Source: an uncultured Collinsella sp.
GTDB lineage: Bacteria; Actinomycetota; Coriobacteriia; Coriobacteriales; Coriobacteriaceae
Length of the DNA stretch: 9,882 nt
Reading direction: 5' to 3'
Assembly (NCBI GenBank): GCA_958349325.1
Contig: CATWCP010000035.1
Span: 1-9,882 of the forward strand
The notes below the pieces were generated by a model. That model worked only from the letters and a program-made list of their open reading frames with translations. It was not told the origin of the DNA and ran no database searches. A program made the translations under genes and the position numbers. Below are positions 1 to 6,176 of this stretch, one piece after another; positions within the stretch are counted from its first letter, which is position 1, and the number at the start of each line of letters is the position of its first letter.

Positions 1-48
1 AGCCACATTGGCAACTACATCGATAAGAAGGTGAGGATCCTCCGATGA
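1..48 (+). CDS. 3' end of an ABC transporter gene, probably the first permease subunit (partial)
   Basis: Only the last 15 codons are present, ending at TGA 46-48. The visible C-terminus is SHIGNYIDKKVRILR. A basic, amphipathic tail of this kind follows the last membrane helix in many HisM/GlnP-type permeases. The next gene resembles the GluD-type second permease of actinobacterial glutamate systems, so a GluC-like partner permease is the most likely identity. A substrate-binding protein cannot be excluded from so few residues. The stop codon overlaps the start of the next gene (ATGA, 45-48), which indicates translational coupling in one operon. Confidence 0.55.
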   Translation, partial: SHIGNYIDKKVRILR

Positions 49-878
49 GCAAGCACTCCTCCCCTGCGCTTACCATGCGCGATGCGCTCTACGAGGCTCC
101 CGGCCCCAAGATGCGCGCCAAGATTCGCATCGGCACCGCCATCTCGCTTGTTGCCGTCGCCGCGCTCGCCGTCCTGGTACTGCAGCGCTTTTATGTGACC
201 GGCCAGCTTTCGGTCCACTATTGGTATTTCTTTACGCACCTCACCACCTGGAAGTTCTTGCTAGCCGGCTTTGAGGGCACCGTTAAAGTCGCACTCACCG
301 CTGGCGCCATCGCGCTGGTGCTGGGCTTAGCCCTTATGCTCGGCCGCACGGGCGATATTAAGCCGTTGCAGCTGGTCTGCCGCGTGCTCACCGATTTCTT
401 CCGCGGTGTGCCGAGCCTTCTGTTCATCTACTTCTTCTTTTTGGTGCTGCCCCAGTACAAGATCGCGCTGCCGTCGTTTTGGATGCTCACGCTTCCCGTC
501 GCGCTCGCTGCCGCCGGCGTACTTGCCGAGATCTTCCGCGCCGGCGTCAACGCCGTACCGCGCGGGCAGGTCGAGGCGGCCCAGGCGCTCGGTCTCTCCA
601 AGGCTAAAATCACCTTTAAAATCGTATTGCCCCAGGCGATTCGGTTTATTATCCCGTCGTTGATTTCTCAGCTCGTAGTCGTGGTCAAGGACACCACCGT
701 CGCCTACGTGGTGAGCTATCCCGACCTGATGCAAAATGCCCGCGTGCTCATTACCAACTATGATGCACTCGTATCGGTCTACCTGGTAATCGCGGTCATC
801 TACATCCTCATCAACGTCGCGATCAACAAGGCCGCTGTCTATGTTTCGCACAAGACCGGCGCGACCATCATCCGCTAA
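45..878 (+). CDS. Polar amino-acid ABC transporter permease, GluD-like
   Basis: This 277-residue inner-membrane subunit forms part of the channel of an ATP-driven importer for polar amino acids, with glutamate or glutamine most likely. The HisM/GlnP-family signature is clear: the EAA loop at residues 176-200 (EAA at 177-179, G183, LP at 195-196) docks onto the ATPase. Hydrophobic helices lie near residues 31-48, 75-99, 122-137, 145-163, 203-223 and 244-262. The N-terminus carries a soluble extension with a YEAPGP stretch at 16-21, a pattern I associate with actinobacterial GluD proteins; that is recollection, not a search. The ATG overlaps the previous stop (ATGA), and a GAAGGTGAGG ribosome-binding stretch lies inside the upstream gene. 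The ATPase gene follows after 36 bp. The exact substrate cannot be read from the sequence. Confidence 0.9.
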   Translation: MSKHSSPALTMRDALYEAPGPKMRAKIRIGTAISLVAVAALAVLVLQRFYVTGQLSVHYWYFFTHLTTWKFLLAGFEGTVKVALTAGAIALVLGLALMLGRTGDIKPLQLVCRVLTDFFRGVPSLLFIYFFFLVLPQYKIALPSFWMLTLPVALAAAGVLAEIFRAGVNAVPRGQVEAAQALGLSKAKITFKIVLPQAIRFIIPSLISQLVVVVKDTTVAYVVSYPDLMQNARVLITNYDALVSVYLVIAVIYILINVAINKAAVYVSHKTGATIIR

Positions 879-899
879 CGCTTTACCATTTCGAGTCAT

Positions 900-905
900 A
901 AGGAG
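900..905 (+). promoter_or_regulatory. Ribosome binding site of the ABC ATPase gene
   Basis: AAGGAG lies 9 bases before the ATG at 915. It fixes that start and shows that the ATPase is translated independently although it sits in the permease operon. Confidence 0.75.
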
Positions 906-914
906 CCGAGCACC

Positions 915-1679
<765 letters not shown>

Positions 1680-1689
1680 CCCAATTGCC

Positions 1690-1726
1690 GCGCGGGGCAA
1701 ATTCATCACCAGCGTTTGCCCCGCGC
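1690..1726 (+). terminator. Perfect 12-bp hairpin without T-run between the ABC operon and the C26 gene
   Basis: GCGCGGGGCAAA (1690-1701) and TTTGCCCCGCGC (1715-1726) are exact reverse complements around a 13-base loop, starting 10 bases after the ATPase stop. No T-run follows, so termination may be weak or Rho-assisted. It could instead protect the transporter mRNA from decay or reduce expression of the next gene. It covers the TTG at 1716, which argues against a start there. Confidence 0.65.
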
Positions 1727-1766
1727 ACCCCTGTGCCATGTCCACCCGGATTCGAAAGCAACACCT

Positions 1767-2576
1767 ATGATCGGAACACGTACTTCCTCGTCCTATACCC
1801 CGCACGTCGACGTCGCCCCCGCCGACCGCCCACTCATCCTCGTCGCGCCGCGCTGGGAAGATGCAAAGCCGTTTTTAAGCGAGACGCTCTCTCCCAACGA
1901 GGAAATCGCAAGCGTCTTTGTCGATGCCATCCTTGCCGCCGGCGGCCTGCCACTGCAGATGTCCATCACCGAGGACATTGAGGTCATCCGTCATTACGTG
2001 GAAATCGCCGATGGTGTCGCTATCCCCGGCGGCCCGGACGTCAACCCCAAACGCTGGGGCGACGAGCGTCCTTACGACCCCACGCTGTGCTGCGAGATTC
2101 GCGACCGTTTTGAGTTTAAGCTGGTTAACGAGGTGCTTCGCGCCAAGAAGCCGCTCTTTACCACCTGCCGAGGCACACAGCTGCTCAACGTCGCCACTGG
2201 CGGCACCCTGTGCATGGACGTGCCGAGCCTGGGCGCTCGCGAGGGCCGCACGCAGTGGCGCCACACCCACGTGCTCAACGACCCCGTGCATCCCGTCGAG
2301 GTCGTGCCGGGTTCGCTGTTGGAGCGCGCGGTTGGCGGGCACAGGCTGATCCAGACCAACTCCGCACACCACTGCTGCGTCGAGCGTCTGGGTAAAAGCA
2401 CGCGCTTGGTCGCCAAGGCAACCGACGGCGTTCCCGAGTGTATTGAGGTCGAAGGCCAGCCTTTCTGCCTGGGCGTGCAGTGGCACCCTGAGTACACGTG
2501 GAAGACGCTCGAGACCGACTTTAACCTGTGGAAGTCGTTTGTCGAGGCAGCGGCCAAGGTAAAAAAGGCCCGTTAG
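1767..2576 (+). CDS. Gamma-glutamyl-gamma-aminobutyrate hydrolase family protein (peptidase C26, class I GATase-like)
   Basis: This 269-residue soluble hydrolase belongs to the PuuD-like C26 family, which cleaves gamma-glutamyl amide bonds and releases glutamate from the adduct. The catalytic triad is visible: nucleophile C134 in TTCRGTQLLN (132-141), and H240 with E242 in GVQWHPE (236-242). The glycine-rich turn AIPGGPDVNP (85-94) and NSAHH (198-202) are also family hallmarks. Length is close to the usual 240-260 residues. I chose the ATG at 1767. An in-frame TTG at 1716 lies inside the upstream hairpin and would add a proline-rich, non-conserved leader; neither start has a strong ribosome site. 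The gene follows the polar amino-acid transporter by 87 bp in the same direction with no obvious promoter, so cotranscription is plausible. The true substrate (gamma-glutamyl-GABA, gamma-glutamyl peptide or another) is unknown. Confidence 0.88.
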   Translation: MIGTRTSSSYTPHVDVAPADRPLILVAPRWEDAKPFLSETLSPNEEIASVFVDAILAAGGLPLQMSITEDIEVIRHYVEIADGVAIPGGPDVNPKRWGDERPYDPTLCCEIRDRFEFKLVNEVLRAKKPLFTTCRGTQLLNVATGGTLCMDVPSLGAREGRTQWRHTHVLNDPVHPVEVVPGSLLERAVGGHRLIQTNSAHHCCVERLGKSTRLVAKATDGVPECIEVEGQPFCLGVQWHPEYTWKTLETDFNLWKSFVEAAAKVKKAR

Positions 2577-2597
2577 CTCGCGAACCACGCAACAGAT

Positions 2598-2640
2598 AAG
2601 GGCGCCCCGCCGGCCACATGGTCCGACGGGGCGCCCTTTT
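2598..2640 (+). terminator. Rho-independent terminator after the C26 gene
   Basis: A perfect 12-bp GC-rich stem, AAGGGCGCCCCG (2598-2609) with CGGGGCGCCCTT (2627-2638), is followed by TTTT at 2637-2640 (partly within the stem). It lies 21 bases after the C26 stop, between convergent genes, so it ends the + strand unit. It may also serve the HPt gene on the other strand, although the T-run on that side is poor. Part of its loop is complementary to a site just downstream (2647-2657); see findings. Confidence 0.85.
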
Positions 2641-2681
2641 ACCTATATGTGGCCGGCACGCAGCCCAAGGCCCGTAAGCTC

Positions 2682-3038
2682 TTATTCGGCCGCCTCGCGC
2701 AGGGCTGACATCGTTGCCGCATATTGCTGCTGCAACGCATGCATTCCCTCGCGAGCACCGTCAACGGCATCGGCGCCGCGCAACGCCTCGGTCACCACGA
2801 CCGCCGGCTCGTACAGATTATCGAATCCCAGGTTCTGGCTCACGCCCTTGAGCGTGTGCGCTGCCATAAACGCACCTTCGGCGTCTCCCGCCGCCATGGC
2901 GGCCTCCAGCTTGTCCATGCTCTCGTCATCCAAAAACTTGAGGGCAAAGCGGGCAAGCATTTCCCCGCCCATCAGCCGAGCGCACGCGTCATCATAATTA
3001 GCGCCGATCTTCTCATACGCCTCACGCATGGAAATCAT
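2682..3038 (-). CDS. Stand-alone HPt (histidine phosphotransfer) domain protein
   Basis: This 118-residue, largely helical cytoplasmic protein is predicted to carry phosphoryl groups between receiver domains in a multistep phosphorelay. The HPt core AHTLKGVSQNLGF lies at residues 60-72, with phospho-accepting H61 followed by K64 and G65 as in the family pattern HxLKGxxxNLG. The flanking regions read as helices (about 16-37, 40-51, 53-66, 74-88, 93-116), as expected for the four-helix bundle. There is no kinase or other domain. The start at 3038 is supported by AAAGGAG at 3049-3055, 10 bases upstream; a second in-frame ATG three codons later is less well spaced. The gene follows the HD-GYP/receiver gene by 24 bp on the same strand, so it is probably cotranscribed, and the receiver of that neighbour is its obvious candidate partner. 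That pairing is inference. Confidence 0.9.
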   Translation of the reverse strand: MISMREAYEKIGANYDDACARLMGGEMLARFALKFLDDESMDKLEAAMAAGDAEGAFMAAHTLKGVSQNLGFDNLYEPAVVVTEALRGADAVDGAREGMHALQQQYAATMSALREAAE

Positions 3039-3048
3039 GGATTAAAAA

Positions 3049-3055
3049 CTCCTTT
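3049..3055 (-). promoter_or_regulatory. Ribosome binding site of the HPt gene
   Basis: AAAGGAG on the minus strand lies 10 bases before the ATG at 3038, within the 24-bp gap after the HD-GYP gene. It supports the chosen start. Confidence 0.8.
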
Positions 3056-3062
3056 GGTCAAA

Positions 3063-4943
3063 CTAAATCGTAGGAAACGCGACGACATCGGCGGGGCGTG
3101 CCAATGTCTCGGCAATTTGGTCTTGCACCTCGAGCAAACAGTCGAGCAGCAACGGGTTAAAGGTGCCGCACTTACCGTCCAGAATCATCTTGATCGCTTC
3201 CTCGTGCGGGATAGCGTCCTTGTACACGCGCACGCTCGTCAGGGCATCGTACACGTCGGCCACCGAAACCACCTGTGCGGCAATGGGAATTTCGTCGCCC
3301 TTAAGGCCATCGGGATAACCCTTGCCGTCCCAGCGCTCGTGGTGCCAACGCGCAATCTGGTACGCATATTCCATAAGCGCATTGCCGGCGTGATGGCTAC
3401 CCAGCTCACGCAGCATGTCGGCGCCGATCGTGGTATGCGTCTTCATAATCTCGAACTCCTCGGGCGTAAGGCGTCCAGGCTTGTTGAGAATCGCATCGTC
3501 AATCGACATCTTGCCGATATCGTGCAGCGCCGAAGCCAGGGCGATCGTGGAGCGTTCCTCATTGTCGAGGGAGATCGTGCCGCTACGCTGGACCAGACAG
3601 CCAAGCAGCAGCTCGGTCAGCTTCTCGATGTTCGTAACGTGCCTGCCGCTCTCGCCGTTACGAAGCTCCATGACGCCGGCCATGATGTCGATGAGCATGC
3701 GACTGTTCTTGACGCGCTCGTTGTACTGCTGGGACAGCAGGTTCGTCAGGCGGCGCTGCTTGGCGTATAGGCGGATGGTGTTGCTCACACGGCGGCGCAC
3801 GACACGGGAGTCAAACGGGCGGTTGATATAGTCCGAGGCGCCCAGCTCGTACGCGCGCAGAACCATATCATCGGAATCTTCGCTCGAAATCATGATGAAA
3901 GGCAGATTGTCGATACCCGATCGGCGCGACAGATCGGCCAGCACCTCAAAGCCGCTTACGCCCGGCATGACAATATCCAGCAGCACGAGCGACAACTCAT
4001 CGCCATAGCGGTCGACCATGTCGAGCGCCGCACGACCGTTATCGGCCTCGAGGATGCAATACTCGTCCTTGAGCATCTCGTTGAGAATGGCTCGGTTCAT
4101 CTCGGAGTCATCGACAATAAGCACCAAAGGCTTTTCGCTTTGGAAGGCCTCGATGGAATCGGCATCGGTCACGACCGTACCGGCTTTTGCCTTAGCGCGG
4201 CTCAGTAACTGGACAGCACGGCCAACGCCCTCATCGACCGTCTCGCCATGAATGCGAACGCCACCAACACATGCCGTCAAGCTCACGTACTCATGGTCCG
4301 GAATAATCGTGGAATGAACGGCTTCGGATACCTGATGCAGGCGACGGGCGAAGTCATCGGAGGGAATATTGGGCATGACGACCACAAACTTGTCGCAGCC
4401 ATAGCGCACAAGCTCGTCAGTCGAACGAATTCCGCTGCGTATGGCTGTCGCCACAGCACCGAGTGCAAGGTCGCCGGCATGACGGCCACACGTATCGTTG
4501 AAGGCCCTAAAATCATCAAGGTCAATCATCGCAACGCCGGCATTCATGCGGGCGCTTCGGAGCTTTTCCTCGTAATATCGGCGATTGCGCACGCTCGTCA
4601 GCACGTCGGTGTAGACAAGGTCCTCTTCTGCGGCCTCTTGCTCATCGATCGGACGCACCATCAGCAGGACGTGAGGCTCGCCCTCGACCTTCAGAGGGCG
4701 CAGATGGGCGCGGTACTCAACGCCATCGTTGAGCAGTTGCTCCGACACCTCATCGGAATCTGTCAAGGCCTCAAGACTTGAATGACGCAGGCAAGGACAC
4801 CGATTGCCGGCGAGTAGGCAGTTAGGCTCGTTCTTAATCTGATCGGCCGACAGCAAACGCACCACGGGGTAGGTCTTCGCGACACGGGCGACCTCGGCGG
4901 CAGCCTCCTCGTCGGTTAGATTGACCTCGTGATTATTGAGCAT
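3063..4943 (-). CDS. PAS-like / degenerate GGDEF / receiver / HD-GYP signalling protein, predicted cyclic-di-GMP phosphodiesterase
   Basis: This 626-residue soluble protein has four regions. Residues about 20-105 look like a divergent PAS sensor with cysteines at 42, 49 and 51. Residues 110-262 form a GGDEF-type domain in which the GGDEF signature reads GCDKF (182-186), so cyclase activity is unlikely. Residues 272-395 are a receiver with acidic pair D278/D279, phospho-acceptor D323 (LLDIVMPG), S353, and arginine 375 where lysine is usual (NRPF). Residues about 415-615 are an HD-GYP domain with H435, HDIGK at 474-478, H503, HHE at 534-536, the GYP motif at 542-544, and D563. HD-GYP domains hydrolyse cyclic di-GMP. 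No membrane segment is seen. The ATG at 4943 was chosen because AAAGGG lies 6 bases upstream. The open frame continues to 5108, but that stretch is cysteine-rich, unlike a domain, and overlaps the likely promoter. The HPt gene follows in the same operon. Confidence 0.9.
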   Translation of the reverse strand: MLNNHEVNLTDEEAAAEVARVAKTYPVVRLLSADQIKNEPNCLLAGNRCPCLRHSSLEALTDSDEVSEQLLNDGVEYRAHLRPLKVEGEPHVLLMVRPIDEQEAAEEDLVYTDVLTSVRNRRYYEEKLRSARMNAGVAMIDLDDFRAFNDTCGRHAGDLALGAVATAIRSGIRSTDELVRYGCDKFVVVMPNIPSDDFARRLHQVSEAVHSTIIPDHEYVSLTACVGGVRIHGETVDEGVGRAVQLLSRAKAKAGTVVTDADSIEAFQSEKPLVLIVDDSEMNRAILNEMLKDEYCILEADNGRAALDMVDRYGDELSLVLLDIVMPGVSGFEVLADLSRRSGIDNLPFIMISSEDSDDMVLRAYELGASDYINRPFDSRVVRRRVSNTIRLYAKQRRLTNLLSQQYNERVKNSRMLIDIMAGVMELRNGESGRHVTNIEKLTELLLGCLVQRSGTISLDNEERSTIALASALHDIGKMSIDDAILNKPGRLTPEEFEIMKTHTTIGADMLRELGSHHAGNALMEYAYQIARWHHERWDGKGYPDGLKGDEIPIAAQVVSVADVYDALTSVRVYKDAIPHEEAIKMILDGKCGTFNPLLLDCLLEVQDQIAETLARPADVVAFPTI

Positions 4944-4949
4944 ATGGGG

Positions 4950-4955
4950 CCCTTT
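4950..4955 (-). promoter_or_regulatory. Ribosome binding site that fixes the HD-GYP gene start
   Basis: AAAGGG on the minus strand is 6 bases before the ATG at 4943. It supports this start over the longer open frame beginning at 5108. Confidence 0.6.
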
Positions 4956-4987
4956 CGATAGTTTCGCATGAAGCGGTGGGTTCCAAA

Positions 4988-5009
4988 TGTTACAAGGGTA
5001 ACACCTTGT
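4988..5009. promoter_or_regulatory. Overlapping palindromes in the leader of the HD-GYP gene, possible operator
   Basis: TGTTAC (4988-4993) and GTAACA (4998-5003) form a perfect 6-bp dyad with a 4-base centre. It overlaps a second dyad, ACAAGG (4992-4997) with CCTTGT (5004-5009). The half-site TGTTAC recurs at 5034-5039, and the related palindrome TGTTAACA occurs at 5100-5107. The group lies 45 to 165 bases before the HD-GYP start, as expected for a repressor or activator site. No regulator can be named. Confidence 0.4.
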
Positions 5010-5042
5010 CGATGCAGGTAAGCACGTGAATCCTGTTACATT

Positions 5043-5071
5043 ATTATGAGTTGGCAGACGGCACGATTGAA
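5043..5071 (-). promoter_or_regulatory. Candidate promoter of the HD-GYP/HPt operon
   Basis: On the minus strand TTCAAT (5066-5071) and CATAAT (5043-5048) are 17 bases apart, a weak -35 with a good -10. The predicted start point near 5036 gives a leader of about 90 bases that contains the TGTTAC palindrome. The motif match is modest. Confidence 0.35.
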
Positions 5072-5153
5072 GCCGCAGACGTGAGGTTTTGAGCACAGTT
5101 GTTAACACGGCCGAAACGTTTGCAGGTGAAGGCCGCTTTGACTATTGCGGGTG

Positions 5154-5951
5154 TTAGAGCCCCAGGATGCCGCAGACAGCCCGGGCAGCCGCTGCCGGGC
5201 GATCGCGCAGGCCGTTGTGCGCGCCGGGAACCATTACGAGTGGACAGTCCAAAAGCTCAGCCGCTATCCTCGTGCCCGCCTCGCGAGGCGTGCCGATCGA
5301 AAGCTCGCCCAAAAGCACGGCGTTCACCGTTCTTGACGCGCGGACGCTATCCCAATCGGGAACGCAGGTCATAGTAATCCCGTATTCGTTTGCCATGAAA
5401 CTGCGGCCGTTGCGTAGGGCATGTTTGGCTTCCGCCTCGGTTAACTTGGGGGCCTCAGGGTCCGAATCGCCGATGGCGCCAAGGAAGGCCCGCAATGCCC
5501 TGGAGACCTTTCCCGCGGCGATCATCTCGAGCAAAACCGGGGCCGCGCCCAGACCGGCGCCCTCGTTTGTCACGGCGGGTTCGTGCAAGATCGCACGCGA
5601 GATTATGGCGGGGTTTGCACGGAGAAGCTCCAGGGCCACCAACGTACCGGCACTGTGCGCAAGCACGTTTGCCGGAGCGCCAATATGCTCGATAACGGCC
5701 TGCAGGTCGGCGGCCTGGGCGGCGAGGTCGTAGCGTCCGTCTGCAGCGTCGCCGCTCTCGCCGCAGCCGCGGCGATCGTAGGCGATGACGCGGTAGTCAC
5801 AGGCGAGCTCGCGGGCGATACCGTCAAAAAAGACACCGTCGACGCACGCACCGTGCACGCACACCAAAGCGGGAGCATCAGGCGATACATCTGGGCCGGC
5901 ATACTCGCGGCAGGCGATCGTGGTGCCCGCATTCTCGACCGTAAAATCCAT
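5154..5951 (-). CDS. Alpha/beta-fold hydrolase
   Basis: This 265-residue cytoplasmic protein has the alpha/beta hydrolase fold. The oxyanion-hole region VHGACVDG is at 32-39, and YDRRGCGESG at 58-67 matches the usual strand-4 segment (DxRGxGxS). The nucleophile elbow is AHSAG (98-102) with S100, so the first glycine of GxSxG is alanine. The catalytic histidine is probably H245 in PGAHNG. The acidic residue is unclear: the position after strand 6 reads GELS (215-218) rather than GxxD, so E216 or E124 in LHEP may serve. There is no signal peptide, so it acts inside the cell. The substrate (ester, amide, lactone or other) cannot be told. GGGGG lies 6 bases before the ATG as a plausible ribosome site. 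It lies on the same strand as the HD-GYP gene, 210 bp upstream, and is probably a separate unit. Confidence 0.85.
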   Translation of the reverse strand: MDFTVENAGTTIACREYAGPDVSPDAPALVCVHGACVDGVFFDGIARELACDYRVIAYDRRGCGESGDAADGRYDLAAQAADLQAVIEHIGAPANVLAHSAGTLVALELLRANPAIISRAILHEPAVTNEGAGLGAAPVLLEMIAAGKVSRALRAFLGAIGDSDPEAPKLTEAEAKHALRNGRSFMANEYGITMTCVPDWDSVRASRTVNAVLLGELSIGTPREAGTRIAAELLDCPLVMVPGAHNGLRDRPAAAARAVCGILGL

Positions 5952-5973
5952 GTTGTGCCCCCATCATCAACGC

Positions 5974-6005
5974 CCATCCAGTTGTACATCGGTACGGTTG
6001 GATGG
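5974..6005. promoter_or_regulatory. Interrupted palindrome in the hydrolase leader
   Basis: CCATCCA (5974-5980) pairs with TGGATGG (5999-6005), and inside them GTAC (5984-5987) pairs with GTAC (5992-5995) around a 4-base loop. The three intervening bases on each side pair only as G-U and only in a + strand transcript. It lies 23-54 bases upstream of the hydrolase ATG. It could be an operator for a dimeric regulator or a leader hairpin. Confidence 0.4.
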
Positions 6006-6136
6006 ACCCGCATTTCCTTACGCCTTGTTAACAAATTAACTGTACCCGACCCGATACCTTTCATGACGCGGCATCGAAGGCAGAGTTAAAAAACGAAACC
6101 TGCAAAGCACAAGCCCGGACTATACGTTGGAGCCGA

Positions 6137-6145
6137 TGCTATGCT
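6137..6145 (+). promoter_or_regulatory. Candidate extended -10 promoter of the radical SAM gene
   Basis: TGCTATGCT matches an extended -10 (TG, one base, TATGCT). No good -35 is found 17-18 bases upstream, which extended -10 promoters can tolerate. The implied start point near 6152 gives a leader of about 25 bases containing the ribosome site. Confidence 0.35.
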
Positions 6146-6161
6146 TAAGGTTAATTGTCTT

Positions 6162-6167
6162 GAGGAG
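6162..6167 (+). promoter_or_regulatory. Ribosome binding site that fixes the radical SAM start
   Basis: GAGGAG lies 9 bases before the ATG at 6177. The in-frame ATG at 6141 overlaps the candidate -10 and has no ribosome site, so the shorter protein is preferred. Confidence 0.75.
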
Positions 6168-6176
6168 CTTTTACCT

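Larger units (their letters stand above)
4944..5153. other. 210-bp intergenic region between the hydrolase and HD-GYP genes
   Basis: This locally AT-richer stretch holds the candidate promoter and repeated TGTTAC sites listed separately. I see no clear terminator for the alpha/beta hydrolase that ends at its right edge; only a 5-bp CGGCC/GGCCG dyad without a T-run is present. No small coding region with a convincing ribosome site is visible. Confidence 0.6.
5952..6176. other. 225-bp divergent intergenic region
   Basis: This region separates the hydrolase (-) from the radical SAM gene (+) and must hold both promoters. Besides the palindrome near 5990, it contains TTGTTAACAA (6025-6034) overlapping GTTAA/TTAAC (6027-6031, 6036-6040), an AT-rich candidate operator. 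The + side has an extended -10 at 6137-6145. I see no convincing -35/-10 pair for the hydrolase. Confidence 0.5.

Noticed and set aside
1716..1766. TTG start giving the C26 hydrolase 17 extra residues
   Set aside because: The TTG lies in the 3' arm of the perfect hairpin at 1690-1726, has no ribosome site, and adds a leader unlike the family.
1875..2588. Minus-strand open frame of 237 codons opposite the C26 gene
   Set aside because: No motif or ribosome site; the + strand protein has a complete catalytic triad.
2724..3770. Plus-strand open frame of 348 codons opposite the HPt and HD-GYP genes
   Set aside because: Histidine- and arginine-rich composition typical of a shadow frame, crosses two real genes and has no domain.
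4944..5100. Cyclic-di-GMP riboswitch (GEMM) in the HD-GYP leader
   Set aside because: I looked for the conserved GEMM core and tetraloop-receptor pattern and did not find them; only short palindromes are present.
4944..5108. N-terminal extension of the HD-GYP protein by 55 residues
   Set aside because: Codons read as unstructured, cysteine-rich filler, cover the candidate promoter and palindromes, and the internal ATG at 4943 has a ribosome site.
5603..6064. Minus-strand open frame overlapping the hydrolase start, with AAGGAA before one ATG
   Set aside because: It is out of frame with the hydrolase over most of its length, has no motif, and the hydrolase frame is convincing.
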